The notes under the pieces: model-generated
Told to the model about the DNA's origin: nothing
The model's database searches: none
What the model saw: only the letters and a program-made list of their open reading frames with translations
Shown: in pieces, positions 34,924-47,654 of the stretch
How the letters are laid out: the number at the start of each line of letters is the position of its first letter
How positions within the stretch are numbered: position 1 is the stretch's first letter
Translations under genes and position numbers: made by a program
DNA from: Ceratotherium simum simum
Lineage: Eukaryota; Chordata; Mammalia; Perissodactyla; Rhinocerotidae
Direction: 5' to 3'
Length of the DNA: 64,000 bases
NCBI RefSeq assembly: GCF_000283155.1
Contig: NW_004454282.1
Span: 2,849,939 to 2,913,938 of the forward strand

Positions 34924-34933
34924 CCAAATAAGG
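34924..34933. promoter_or_regulatory. Perfect CArG box (SRF site) beside an E-box
   Basis: CCAAATAAGG fits CC(A/T)6GG exactly. An E-box CATCTG lies at 34917-34922, immediately upstream. Such pairs occur in SRF-driven enhancers; activity here is inference. Confidence 0.45.
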
Positions 34934-35389
34934 CAAGGGCCAGCCAGCACGCTGCAGTTCCAATCCTCTGTGTGTGCCCCTTTTGCAAAGCCACATTAAC
35001 CAAGGAAGCTGAGTTCTGAAAGTAGCTACACACTCACAGAAATTCTCGACAAATAATTTTCATTTAGAAATGAGAAAGTTAGTGAAATTAATACAATTTA
35101 TTTGCATTTCTCCCCCTCCCCAGCCCCCCTGCAAAAAACAAGTGAAGAATGATTTGAACCTGCCCTGTTCATGTTCAGCTCAACTTGAACTTTAGGCCAT
35201 CAGCTCTGTGACTATACAGAATATCTGACAGGGACAGATCTTCAGGAGTTCTCTTAACCCCACGAGAGTGGTTCAACGGGTGTTTCAGGTTCCCTGTGTG
35301 TTTGCTCCACCCTAGAGAAAGGTCCCCGTGAACTCACCTGATGGCCCTTTCCAGGCCTGGCATTAAGACTGCAATTGAAACTCGGTTTA

Positions 35390-35500
35390 AAAACTGAAGA
35401 ATCACTTGTCATTTCAGCTAATCTCTCTGAGCTTATTTTCCTCTTTGGTAAAATGAAGATAATCCCACATGTCCTACTTTTTCACAAGAGTGTTGTGAGG
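35390..35500 (+). repeat. MIR fragment
   Basis: CTAATCTCTCTGAGCTTATT, TTCCTCTTTGGTAAAATGAA and GAGTGTTGTGAGGGA follow MIR in sense orientation. It is followed closely by an inverted MIR. Confidence 0.7.
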
Positions 35501-35529
35501 GAAAAAAAGTCAGAAAACAAGGACCATGA

Positions 35530-35740
35530 ATTGAACATTTCCCATGATCCAGACCCTGTTAGCGCATTATATGCATTGTTCCATCAGATCCTCATATTGA
35601 CTTGATGAGATAGGTACAGAGATCAAACTGAAGCTCAGAGAAGTTCAACGCCTTGCCCAAGCCATATCTGGTATGTGGCAGAGGCAAGATGTGAACTGAC
35701 TTCTTACTACTAAGCTATTCCACTTCCAGTATAAGACACA
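35530..35740 (-). repeat. MIR
   Basis: AGATCCTCATATTGACTTGA, GAAGCTCAGAGAAGTTCAAC and GGTATGTGGCAGAGGCAAGA correspond to MIR in reverse. Confidence 0.75.
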
Positions 35741-36312
35741 TGAAACAACTATTAAATGGTAAAATGATAGGTCAACATCAGATATCACGATTATTAAAAC
35801 ATCCTAGCTGTGAGCTTTCATTTAAAAGTCACGATTTGTATATATATATATCATTGTTTAAAGTTTCCATTTTTTCACTTTGGGAGGCATGATGTTTTTA
35901 TTCAGATGATTTTTTAAATGGTAGTAATATATGATCAGTGTAGAAAATCTAGAAAGTCCAGAAAAGTCTAAACTAAAAGAAGAAAAAGTGTGATGGCAAG
36001 TGAAACATAGAAGATGTTGGATAAGCAGCAATCCCCGTTTACCAAGAAATAAGGAAGGCCATTATAGTGCTCTTCTTGGAGGAAGCACAGAGCATTTTAG
36101 AGCCAGCACATGGTTAGAATTCTGGTATTTGTTAAATGAGGGTCAGGATGACATATTGACCATAGCAAGTTGTTGTAACTTTTCAGCTGTAATTAGATAA
36201 AAAGAATCAGAAGATTACTTTGCTAAGCAACAAAATGCTCCACAGAGGTAGGATTTGGCAGATACTTTGAGACTCTAGATTTGCTAATATCCCTTAAGAA
36301 ACATTCATTTCT
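35741..36312. other. Intergenic, nothing recognised
   Basis: A/T-rich with a short TATATA run near 35840. The frame at 36000-36200 is not recognised. Confidence 0.6.
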
Positions 36313-36329
36313 AGAAAATACAGATCTAG

Positions 36330-36640
36330 GGGCTGGCCTCACGGCTTCGCGGTTGGGTGCGTGCGCTCCGCTGCTGGCGGCCCGGGTTCGGATCCCGGGC
36401 ACACGCTGACGCACCACTTCTGCGGCCATGCTGAGGCCGCGTCCCACATACAGCAACTAGAAGGATGTGCAACTATGACACACAACTATCTACTGGGGCT
36501 TTGGTTGGGGGGCGGGGGAAGAGGAGGATTGGCAACAGATGTTAGCTCAGAGCAGGTCTTCCTCAGCAAAAAGAGGAGAATTAGCATGGATGTTAGCTCA
36601 GGGCTGATCTTCCTCACAAAAAAATAAAATAAAATAAAAT
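36330..36640 (+). mobile_element. Composite ERE SINE
   Basis: The 5' two thirds match the type at 5405 (CAGCAACTAGAAGGATGTGC, CTATCTACTGGGGCTTTGG). The 3' third carries the GATGTTAGCTCAG and CTTCCTCA segments of the other ERE type. A perfect 17-bp duplication AGAAAATACAGATCTAG lies at 36313-36329 and 36641-36657, so the whole composite inserted as one unit. The frame at 36361-36627 is SINE-derived. Confidence 0.93.
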
Positions 36641-36657
36641 AGAAAATACAGATCTAG

Positions 36658-39600
36658 AAGAAAGATTCCAGTAGTACAGTAGCTTGCATAGGGTGGTTTA
36701 GAATGTATTTATTTGTAAAGAATGACCTGAGTATTGATTCAGGCAAATGTTCATTCTGGGACCACAGCAAAGGATCAGAGAATGCCTAGAATTCAGAGTT
36801 GTACCTTGGACTTTAGAGGGACATTTGAGGCAGAAATGTGAGTAGGAGACTGAACTCTGAACATGAGGGGATCTCTTTCAAAGGAAGACATTATTACTAG
36901 AAATGAGCCGTCAGGAATGTCTGTTACTGTGCTTTTGGTTAATTGCTAGAAGGAAGAACTCTAATACAGAAACCAGAAGATCCCAAAGGGCTGGAAAGAC
37001 TTCCAGGGAGCCTGTTGAGAATGTATTCAGAGCGGAAAGAATCTCACAATGATGTCAAACGTATCTGCCCCATCTCCATTCCTATCAAACACCGAAGCCC
37101 TTTTTGTCTTTCCCTGAGCTGTCTTGAATTCCCTTCTAATGTCAACTTCACTCACACTGAGAGGAACTACATGTTCATGTTGTTTCCCTGGACAGGCTGT
37201 CCCCTGCAAGGCCTTTCCCCAGATTCAGGGGCTGCAATGAACCCTCTGAAACCACTACTTTGTCATTCAAGCCTAATCCTCGCCATACTCTGTACCACCT
37301 CTACTCCCTCTATGGCATCTTCAGCTACTAACTTGGGAAAGGAAAAATTCCAGGAAAAAATGATTGAGGTAGGGAACACATACAAACAGCCCACACCCTC
37401 AATGGCCCCAATGACAAGTTAAGCAATTTTCCCAAGATTACGTACAAAGTTCTTGCATCCATGAATACATGAACAATCTAATTCTTGGATTCCTGGCCAC
37501 TTATAGGCAACATATGGAAGCAGAGAAAAGAACTAACGTTAATCTCTTTCAAGAAAACTTTTCTGAGCTGCTAGTTCATATAGTCTTCCTCTTTCTGAAA
37601 TTCTGTGACCTGAATCGTCTTAGACACTTAATATAGGCTTAACTATTGCATATAAGGGAGCATAAACTTTGTTACCCAAATAAAATAATTTGCTTAAAGG
37701 ATTGGAACCAAGTCTTATGCCTTTAAGCATAGGATGTGCTTAATAAATCCATTAATTAAAAAAAAAAAAAAAAACACCAACCCTAGAATGTCTGAAATCT
37801 CAGGAAAAGAAGTTTTAAATTAATGTAATTGTATTCAGATTACTAATCAAACAGTAATTTGACCATATACCAGTCTTATTTTCCTTAAAAAAAGAAAAGC
37901 CTTTTCAATTTTCATTTCTCACATGCAATTTTAATGAATAACCACTGAAAAGGAATCAAACAGGGAGATTCATGCTGCTCGGGCAACAAAATCAGCAAAC
38001 AGTGAAAGCCATACTAGGCATTGAAGGTTATAAAAAGAAATTTAAGCTGTAACCCCTGCCTTCATAATGCTTTACCAGAAAATAATCACCGTTATCCAAT
38101 GTTTCATTCATTCTTTGCTTCATAGTATCAACTTTACAGCTGCTCTCTCCTTCCCCCTTATTCCAGTAATTTCTTCATTCATCAATGGTAATGGTCTGTT
38201 CGCTTCTTATCAACTGTATCAACTGTATAGTTACTGTATAGTTATCACGAGTTACCTCCTATAGGTTGTTTCAGTATTGTGTAGGTAGACCCAACAAATT
38301 GTAGAGAATAGAAGAACATTTCACTAGACATAGCATTTAAATAATCCAGTCCCCTAATCCCCATTTTGGTCTGCCTATTTCTTTATTCTCAGAAAAAAAT
38401 TCACACATTCGTCAATTATTTCACACAAGAAAGTAGTTCAGTGCTCATATTCAATAAACTTTCTTTAAAAGAAATTTGGATATTTTCTCAGTAATGTTTA
38501 TTTTTTCTCCCTTTAGATTATGAAACACATAGAGCTAGACATTTACTGAGCAAGTTTAAAATTAATTTTGACTTCGTGTATTTATGTTTATACATATTGT
38601 TATTCATGGGCAAAAAGTAGTCAGTGTAGAGTTAATGAGATTTTTCTCAAGTGATCATATTATGTTTCTGATGAGGAGACTGGACTTGCATTTTTGATGT
38701 GTTCGTTTTAATTTCAGGATCAGTATTCTGAAGAAGAAAGATATTCTGATACAGACTTAGAAAGTAACTTTGATTTCTTTTTTTATTTCCATTTCGTATG
38801 TAGGATTTGGCTAAGACTAAATTCTACTCCACGTCTGATAGTAACAAAACTGCTTTCTCTTTTTCCTAGCATACTATGTAATTCTTCCCTAATTGTCAAA
38901 TAGTCATTGTATTCTTATAAATAGCCATGTCTATATAAACTCAATGTATGTTTTGAAAAGAATTCAATAAACCCGAGAAAACATTAGTGTTGACGTCTTC
39001 CCCAGGAAGAGTCAGAGAGGTGACTTAGGTTTGGGCCATTTATGGTGACAACCTAGCAAAATAATCGGGAAAAAAAAAAGTATTCCAAGTTCCTGGTCTA
39101 TTGATTTCATTTACAGAATGCCAGCTGGCTTCAGCATTTGCTTGTTTATATGAATACTAATTTCAAGCTTTTTGAACAGACCTTCTTTGATTAAGGAAAG
39201 TCAGGAACAGAACGTGAGTGAGTTGTTTAGTGTCAAATGCCCCTTATATGCCTCAGGCTTACCACTGACTCATGAGATTCCAGTGTCTGGAGGATATCTA
39301 TTTGATCTCTTATTCTCAGCAATATAATCTTCCAGATTAAACTGCACCAGAAATAATATCTGTACACCCCACAGAGAGTAAATAATCAAATAGACATATC
39401 TCTACTCCTCCCTCTTTTTCACTGTCACACACAACATTTCATGGGATTATCTAAAACCTGCAGTCCTGAAATTTCCACTAAAATCCTGTAAGTGTTATAT
39501 AACCAGCCCACTGTTGTTTCCAATTTAAAAATATTCTCAAAAAATGACAAAACCAGCCTGCAATAAATGTGATTTAAGGTTAAGTCTCTAAGTAACCTCA

Positions 39601-40015
39601 CTGACGGATTCCAAGGTAGATCTAAAACACTTTCTTCCAACTCTTTGCCCAATGGATCCATCTTTCACTTTAAAATACATTATGTCTAATCAAAAAATAT
39701 TTCCGGTCTGAGTATATGGAAGTTCCCCGGGATTAAGCAGATTTCACTTGAAATAGATTTTTCTTTTTCACAAGATTTCAGCTTTTGCAGAATTAGCTCT
39801 GATGTGAATAATATTTTCACATAACTGCAGACACACTTTTCATTCTGTATAACTTTCTAAAGATGTTGCTCAAGGAAGTACCTAATGCAAGCTTTATTAA
39901 CAGGAAAAACCATATTTAAACAAAAAATTAAACACTGCAATTACCTAAAAGGAGCCTAAGCACAGAGACAGCATGGGAACATTTTTAAAAGTTGAAACAT
40001 GAAAAAATATGTATA
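36658..40015. other. Intergenic, nothing firm
   Basis: A run of A residues follows an AATAAA near 37742-37774 and may be the tail of an unrecognised retroelement. The 159-codon frame at 36943-37422 shows no recognised domain, and there is no promoter or splice context. A short exon-like segment at 38718-38763 is treated as a finding. Confidence 0.55.
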
Positions 40016-40019
40016 TTAC

Positions 40020-41190
40020 AAAAAAAGTTCAGAAGTTAATCCAAATAGATATGAGATAAAAGTGACAGTGTGGAAATACGGACAATTCAATACTAGATAT
40101 TGAGATAACTGGGTAGCATTTTAGGGGAAAAACTCATATCTTACACCAGGACAAATTCCAAATGAATAAAAAATGTGAAGACAAACAATGAAAACTACTC
40201 AAGCCCTAGAAGAAAAACAGGATGCTCTGTTAATGATCTTGGAGTGTAGTTGTCCTTTCCAACTATGAGTCAAATCCAAAAGCCATAAAAGAAAATATTG
40301 ATAAATTCAACTACATAAAAATAAAACTGTGGCAAAAGCCACCACAAACAGTCAAAAAAGAAATGATAAGGTGAGACAAAAATATTTGCAACTCATATTA
40401 CTAATGAAGATCTTAACTTCCTAATATAAAAGAGCTTCTTCAAATTGAGAAAAAGACTAAAAGTCCAATAGAAAATCTTGAAAGAGATAAACAATGAAAA
40501 AAATGAGATGCCATTTTTTCTCCAGTCATTCACAAAAAAACCCCTAAAAGATTGATAACACTAAGCAGAAAATAAACATTCTCATATATTGCCAGTGCAA
40601 GTGTAATGAATACAACCTTTATGTAGGGCATTTTGGCAATATCTACTAAAATTACTAGTGATTATTTCCTTTGACTAGCAATTCTGTCTCTGTGGATATA
40701 CATGTGAAATGACCATGCACAAAGTTGTTCACTGCAGAATTGTTTACCGGAAACAACCCAGATGTCTATCCATGGGAGACTGGTTAAATAAATTACGGCA
40801 CATTCATGCAGTGGAATACTATATAGCAGTAAAAAAGAAAAAAAGAAAAAAACCTGAAAGTGAAAAAGATTTGCATACTGATACAAAAAGATCTCCAAGA
40901 AATAATGTTCAGTGAAAAAAAAGTGAAGGCACAACAGTGTGTGCAGTACTTTACCTTTTGTGTAAAAAGAGACAAACCTATATTGAGATTTACTGGTCTG
41001 TGCTAAAGAACCTGTGTATACACACATAGTAATAATAAATTCAGGTGTGTGGTTGTCTCTGTGTGGTCTAGGATAGCTGGGAACAAGGCAGATGGGGAAC
41101 AGGATTGAGAGAGAGACATTTTAATTTTTGGATTCCTTGATTTTTTTTTCAGTAATGTACACATTACCTACTCAAAAATTAAATGTAAAT
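40020..41190 (+). mobile_element. L1 3' segment, diverged
   Basis: AAGCCATAAAAGAAAATATT, GCAACTCATATTACTAATGA, CACTGCAGAATTGTTTACCG and GGAATACTATATAGCAGTAA follow the 3' end of ORF2 and 3'UTR of old L1M elements. No intact frame is left. Confidence 0.75.
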
Positions 41191-41889
41191 TAATATTTTA
41201 ACCTCATCTAGGCTTAGTAGATGATTACATTTACTCTACTTCTGATTATCTATCTCTTTAATGACATAATTTCTAAAACTGCATGTTGTGCTAGAAATTT
41301 AAAATTAATTAGGTTTGGTTGAAATTCATTATTGAAAGAGTAAATTGCAAAGATTACTTTAATCATATCCTTGACTTTTCTTAGTCTATTTAGGCTTTCT
41401 TTGTACAACTCTGTCCTTATGTTTCAGCTTCAAATATAATCAGTTCATTTTGCTTAGAAATATGTGAGAATGTTCACTGATCAAGGAGCCTAACCTTGTT
41501 ACTGAAGAATTTTAATCAATTTGAAGCTTTTATAAGCATATAAGCATGTTAAAGTTTTTTTTATGTTAAACTTTACATTTTTTATCATGTGCATGAAGTT
41601 TGACTGAAGAAGTTAATTGGCCATCTGCATTTCTTATCCATTTTTCCTCCTTCTGAAGTGGAATATAATATCTTACTTTTATCCCAAGGTTAAAAATCAT
41701 TGCTTCAAGTGGTAAGACATCTTCAGCACATGCAAGGATATTTTCCTGCCTGTAGAAGATTCTCATCACACTACACCATATTTCTCTTAGAGATCTTTTG
41801 GCTCTTTACTTTTAAATATAAGAACTCCTCTTTTTTTTTTTTTAATTTGACACGATTAAGATATTTTCCCAGTTCATTCCAAACACAAC
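41191..41889. other. Intergenic, nothing recognised
   Basis: A/T-rich. Short frames at 41566-41769 and 41700-41912 are on opposite strands and unrecognised. A T-run lies near 41832-41843. Confidence 0.6.
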
Positions 41890-42170
41890 TTAAACTTCAA
41901 GAACTCTCTTAAAAAAAACCTTGCTCCTGCACCCTACTCCCGTTATCTGCCCTCAGCTCACTCTGTAGTTATCTTTTGAAACACTTCCCATAATTATTAA
42001 ATAACTAATTGTATAATTTGTTGTTTCATGTTTGTCTCCCTGATAGAATGCAAGGAAATGAACCAAATTTCTCCTATTCGCCACAGTGTATTCCCCAGTC
42101 CCCAAGAAAGTATAGCAAAGTGCCTTATACAGATTCTCTCTATATATTTGTTGAATAAATGGACAAATGC
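41890..42170 (+). repeat. L2 3' end
   Basis: TTTGTCTCCCTGATAGAATG, GTATTCCCCAGTCCCC and ATATTTGTTGAATAAATGGA are typical L2 3'-terminal blocks. Confidence 0.8.
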
Positions 42171-44130
42171 ATTGCCTTTGTTTCTTCCCAACAACTTTTC
42201 ATCTGTTAGAAATGCAAGCTCCGAGAGGTTAGAGGCTGTTTCAGAGGAGTTGGTTAGGTATAGCTAACACAGTACCAAACCAAACTATATACCTTATTCA
42301 TTTATCACTTACGTAACAATCATATGTCAGTGGCAACACTAATACTGACAGGTCCAGTAATTCAATGTCCTTGAAGTAACAGAATTTGGCTGGCTTGATT
42401 AAAAAAATAATGATAAAATTATCAAAATATATTTTGCACCAATAATCCTGACAACTAGTATTTCTTACACTTTACTAAGAATATCAGCTAGAGCAATTAG
42501 GCGCTATCCATCTCCAAGGTAGGTTCTAGAAGGAGTACAGTTTACCTCCAGCAGGCAGTATATTCAGAAAGACCAGCAAAATTGAGCCAGCGTTGGATAT
42601 GAAAAATATTTACAGTATTTACAAATGGAAAGTATATCTTCCATTCAGAACAGTTTAATTTTCCTTGCGTTGTTATCATGACAATTTTCTTAACCTGATA
42701 AGATAACAGATTTTTAAAAATGTAATCATGTATTTATTTTATGGTTTGCACAAGATGTACCTTTAGTACATCCAGATTTTCATAACCCATCAAACAGTTT
42801 TTCAGTATGTGTTCTGGCAGGATATTCTAGAACTGCCAAGAAAAGTAAATTCACAGAGCTGCCTGCAACTCTCTAACTATAACAAATTAGCATAAGCAGA
42901 CCCATTTTAGAAGGAATGGCTTTTACAAGTTACACAGAAAAATAACGTGATTTTGCATTTATATCATTAAAAACTGTCCATGTAGTATATGGTTTCATCA
43001 TGAATATTAAACAGCCCAGACAATTTAACATAGCTAGTTAGTCTACTGGAGGTGGAACTCCTTAATACGTAGAATTGGTTATGATCTTAAGACTAACAGG
43101 AAAACTAGCTCACAAGTACCTATTTTTACGGACTTTTTTCTACTTAAAAAAATGCATATCAAATAAAACCTCTCAACACTTGTCAGCTCTCCTGTGAACA
43201 TACCATATAAATGGACTGGCACTGACTGCCAGGAAAAACGAAAGGCCAAATGACTCTCTTCCACCCATGCTGTGAAGTTCAGAGCGAAATCTGTCCTAGA
43301 CCCGTACCATCCAGACAGCAGACAATGAGCCATTTAGAAGGAAGCGAAGAATGGATAAAATTCTTCAGATTTCTCTGCACAATAGCAAAGATCTTATTTT
43401 CTTAGTCACCCTCACAATTTAAAATGCCTCTGGCTGGTTGTTCACAGCACAAAACAAAGGTGAGCATTCTCAAATACCTAATTTGCTTAAGCTCTATTAA
43501 CTGCGGCAAGGAATTAATAACTCCAAAAGGCAAAGAGAACTGTGGCTGCGGGCTTACCTTATTTCAAATATGTCCACAGTGCACTCGGTTGCCAGTACAA
43601 CACTGAGAGGTGCCGTCAGTACCCAGAATAAATTTAGAGTCTGTTTTGTAGACTCTTCTGGTAACACAGAACCATTAGGTAATCGTATATAAACACCTTA
43701 AGAGTATTATATTTTTACAGAACCTCATACACTTGGAAGCTACTGAATTTTGTAAACGCAGCAGCTTATAATGCGGGACCATCCGTTCTCCCCTTCCACT
43801 CGGAGGGGTGGAGAAAGGTTGAAAGGACTGTTATGACCAGCCTGCTTTAGAAGGGGTGGGAGAGTGTGGGGGCAGGAAAACAGCAGGGGTAGAGGCGAGA
43901 TGCCAATATAGGAAGGTTTAGAGAGAACTTAGGAGACGCCTGGCCTGCCAGTGACCACCACCCACCGACTCATTTCTCAGTTGGACACTAGACTTTAATT
44001 TAGCTGTTTGTTCTCTCTTCCTCAAGCTCAAAATGTCAAACTCATGCTTCACTTTCCCAAATGCCTTTCCCCAAAGTGCTTTCCCACCTGTGTTCCCTAC
44101 TGAAATGAAAAACACCTCATGGTCCATACT
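42171..44130. other. Intergenic, nothing recognised
   Basis: Largely unique A/T-rich sequence with scattered short frames of 60-84 codons on both strands and no recognisable domain or repeat. Confidence 0.6.
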
Positions 44131-44134
44131 AGGA

Positions 44135-44840
44135 ATCGGGGAGTGTCCTGGTTATGTCCCCTTTCAATCAATCGCCAAGTCCTGCTGAATCTAGCTTTTA
44201 AATAACTACAAAATGTTTCCCGTTTCTTCAATCCCTACAATGGCCATCTAATCCAGGCCGTTCTAGTCTCTTTCGACAGCAACCTCCTAAATTATCTCCC
44301 CACCTCCACTCTTACCCTCTTCCAATTCATTTTTTTTACCTCAAAATCCACTTTTTTACACTGATTATATTATTCCAAAACTTAATACCTGACTTTCAGA
44401 ACCATCATATTTTTTCCCGTCTTATTTTGACCTCAGTTTACCTCCCTTGTTTCATCTTGAGCCTCTCCTGCACACAACACCAAAACGTTCTACTTTTTGG
44501 TTGCCTGAGAGCAGCATGCTGGATGGAAACTTGGGACCTTTGCATATTTCCTTTTCTCTCTGCCAGGAATACTTTCCTTCTCCTTTTTCCCATGCACTGC
44601 CTCATCATTGTTTTTGCCCCAGTGTGGAAATCCCTTCCTTCCCAGAAGCCTTCACTCACCTCCAGTGCTGGTGAGCTGCTGTGGACCCGATGAGCACCTT
44701 TCTCACAGCACTGAGGATGAATGGCTGTTTCGTCTATCAGACTGTGAGCTCCTGTGAACCAGGCTCATTGTTCACCACAGACTAGGCCGGGCACATAGTA
44801 CACCTTTCTAAATAATGGTTAAATAAACGAATCTAAGTAG
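44135..44840 (+). repeat. Long L2 segment
   Basis: The order AATCCAGGCCGTTCTAGTC, GGACCTTTGCATATTTCC, TCTGCCAGGAATACTTTCC, GAAGCCTTCACTCACCTCC and GACTGTGAGCTCCTGTGAAC follows L2 to its 3' end. The frames of 73-88 codons here are L2 remnants. Confidence 0.85.
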
Positions 44841-45374
44841 AATATCCAGGATAGAATCCAACTAAATGCATTTCATACAACTCATGTGTAACTAAGGGAA
44901 GTTTTCTAGCTGTTTCAACTTATTATGATAGACTTAGGGTGCTCCAAACACACCACAGGATAAGAATGATCTGAATCACTCGTTAAAACGACGGAGTCCT
45001 ATCTCTGAAGGAGACACATAAGAAACTGGTAGTATTTGAATCTGAAGAGGAGAACTGGAGATCAGGACCAGAAATGAACTTGCTTTTCACTGTATACTCT
45101 TTTAATTTTTGATTTGCTTTAAAATATACACACACACACATACATATATACATATATATGTAAAATAAACATATTTACCTATATGTTTTGTATATTCATA
45201 TATTGCTGGAAGAATACACACACACAAAAACAGTAATATTGATTACCTCCTCCAGGAAGGTGAATTGGAATGCCAGGAGGACAAGGTTGGAAAAGAGACT
45301 TTTCAGTGGCATTCTTTTATACCTTTTGGAATTTCCAGTCATGTTGAATGTATGACCTGGTCAAAAATTAAACA
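44841..45374. other. Intergenic with CA/TA microsatellite
   Basis: An ACAC/TATA tract lies at 45123-45165. Otherwise nothing is recognised. Confidence 0.65.
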
Positions 45375-45490
45375 GAAATGCATATTTTTAGGCCCCTCCC
45401 TGGAGGTTCTGCTTCATGAAGCTGGAGGTGAGGCCTGGAAATCTGTATTTTTAACAAACTCTCTGAGTAACACCAATGATCAGGAAAGTT
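45375..45490. mobile_element. MER5A-like fragment
   Basis: GAAATGCATATTTTTAGGCC, GGAAATCTGTATTTTTAACA and CTCTGAGTAAC landmarks fit MER5A, truncated at both ends. Confidence 0.6.
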
Positions 45491-45537
45491 TGGGGAAGAA
45501 GGTTAAGGTTGGACTTGACCTTAGAGATCATTGAATC

Positions 45538-45690
45538 CAGTAGTTTCCAAACCTGGGCATCATCCCTGATTTAATCAGAATATCTGGGGAAGGGGCCAGG
45601 GAAACTGTGTTAGTTAATGTACCTCAGGTGACTCTGATGCAGGCACTGGCTTGCAGCTTGCACTGAGACCACTGATCTAGAGCAACCAAT
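45538..45690. mobile_element. MER5A-like fragment
   Basis: CAGTAGTTTCCAAACCTGGG at one end and GACCACTGATCTAGA at the other are MER5A-type borders. The interior is diverged. Confidence 0.65.
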
Positions 45691-45744
45691 CACCCAATTA
45701 ATCCATGAATTTCTACTCAAGCTGATATACACAGAAATGTCTCT

Positions 45745-46282
45745 ATCATTATAGTGGCCAGCCTCCAAGATAGCCCCCAACAATTCCTACCTCCTGGTAT
45801 TCACACCCTTATGGCATCTCCTGCCACATTGAATGGGGATGACCTGTATAAACAATAGGATACTGAGGAAACGATGGAGTATGACTTCCAATGCTAGATC
45901 TAAAAGACATTGTGGCTTCTATCTTGCTCTCTCTTGTACTGTTCACTCTGGAGAAGCCAGCTGTTATATTGTGAGGACACTTAGGAAGCCACATGGCGAA
46001 CAATTAAATCCTCTTGCCAATAGCCAGCACTGACTTGCCGGTTATGTGAATAAACCATCTTGAAAGTGGATTTTCCAGCCCTGGTCAAGCCTTCAGATAA
46101 CTGCAGCCTCAGCTGTCATCTGAACTGCAAACTCATAAGAGATCATGAGACAGAACCAAGGAGCTAAGGCAGTCCTCAATTCCAGACCCACTAAAGCTGT
46201 GTGAAGTAATAAATGTTGATTATTGTTTTAAACTGCTAAGATTTGGGGAAAGTTGTCACACAGCCTTAGATAACTAATACAA
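45745..46282 (+). mobile_element. MLT1-type (ERVL-MaLR) solitary LTR
   Basis: GCCTCCAAGATAGCCCCCAA near the start, AGAAGCCAGCTGTTATATTG, ATGTGAATAAACCATCTTGA, GTAATAAATGTTGATTATTG (poly(A) signal) and the terminal AGATAACTAATACAA mark a nearly complete MaLR LTR. No internal sequence is attached. Confidence 0.85.
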
Positions 46283-47650
46283 TCATATTTTCCCATATGT
46301 GTAGTTCTTACCAGTGGCCCCATTTCCAATTCATTTTCATCTCCCAACTGGCAAAAATTTTGTAGTTCTTTTTCCTAAGCCTGCAGCTAAGGTATTGTAA
46401 TATGATATTTGCTTTCACAGGCTGCGTGTCAGTTCAGAGAGCCATCCTAGGACTTTCTGACTTAGGCGTGCTACTTATTAAGTGATGTCAGTCAGCAATG
46501 TAAAGACGTGAAAGTTCTACTTTACTGTGGTTCCCTGAGGTTTGTTTGAGTGGATGGGGAAAAATCAAAGGATCTTTTTTGTAGTGATGAAGTGCTGTGA
46601 GTTTGCCCACTGCAGGCCCAATTCTGGCATTCTTCATGTCTACTGAAGCCTCTCTCTGACCTTTCCCTAGAAACAGAGGGCAGGAGGACTGTAAGTGACT
46701 TTAGCTTGTGATGTGGGACCCATTCATTGTACTCTGCTAAACTCTGGAGCCTGACCTGAAAATATCGGTCTCTATGTTGACAGAGGAGATGTGCACCCAA
46801 TTTTCATCTAGCAAATTACATATGTGCAACATCACCAGTATCAGAAAGAGTATTCCATATACGATTACCCTCCAAGTCCTAGGAGTACTTTGGAAGGAAG
46901 CCAGCACCCTTTCTCTCCTTGATGTCACCTGTAAAAATCATAGTCGATTTCACCAATGAATTATCAGCCAAAGTCTTAAAACAAATATGGGCATTTGCCT
47001 TATACCAATTCTTCCTCTTTTCTGCCAATTTCTGATGGTTATGGTCATTCAGCTTTGATCTGAGTGGACACTTGATTACTTAAAAATCCAAAATCCTAAA
47101 CCCACTGGTGTGATCCTGCTTGCCTACAAAGGCAAAGGTCCATTTGTGAAACATCAAACAGAATTAGGAGTATGTGGGATGTGTGTTGCTTAGTGTTGCC
47201 TAGCAATATGGTTAGGGCACAGGAATCACAGAGAGGATGAAATTCACACCCACAAGGAAATCATATTATTCATAAACACACACACTTACACACACACACA
47301 TCTGACATCTCTGGAAGAATGTTATAAACTATGAGTAAAGAATTATAGTCACAAGTACAATAGTCTTCAGAGCATTGTAGAATAAACATGCTAGGTGATC
47401 CGTTATTCATACTTCAATGTCTATGTGAGTATGTCTATCACTTAAAGGAAAAAATATTGTATGCCTGTGAATGGAGTTTACAACATCCCTCATAGACATG
47501 AGCCCTGTCAATATAAGTAAAACCCACATTTTTAGAATGAATATGTTAATATGTAAAAGTATAGGAAGAAGTACTTATATATAGAAACAACTTTAACCTC
47601 TTTGCTCATTCTTATTTCAAAATATTGAGGTTTGCCATTAATTTTCATAA
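46283..47650. other. Intergenic, nothing firm
   Basis: CA microsatellites lie at 47274-47301. A near-perfect X-box (GTTGCCTAGCAAT) lies at 47195-47207. Frames of 61-92 codons overlap on both strands without recognisable features. Confidence 0.6.
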
Positions 47651-47654
47651 GAGC

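Larger units (their letters stand above)
33371..35385. other. Intergenic, mostly unique, two candidate factor sites
   Basis: No gene or named repeat is recognised apart from a CA/CATG microsatellite at 33748-33775. It holds the X-box and CArG box listed separately. The 77-codon frame 34047-34280 has no recognisable feature. Confidence 0.6.

Noticed and set aside
36943..37422. 159-codon plus-strand frame
   Set aside because: No recognisable domain, signal or splice context; a length like this can occur by chance in 64 kb. A protein search would decide.
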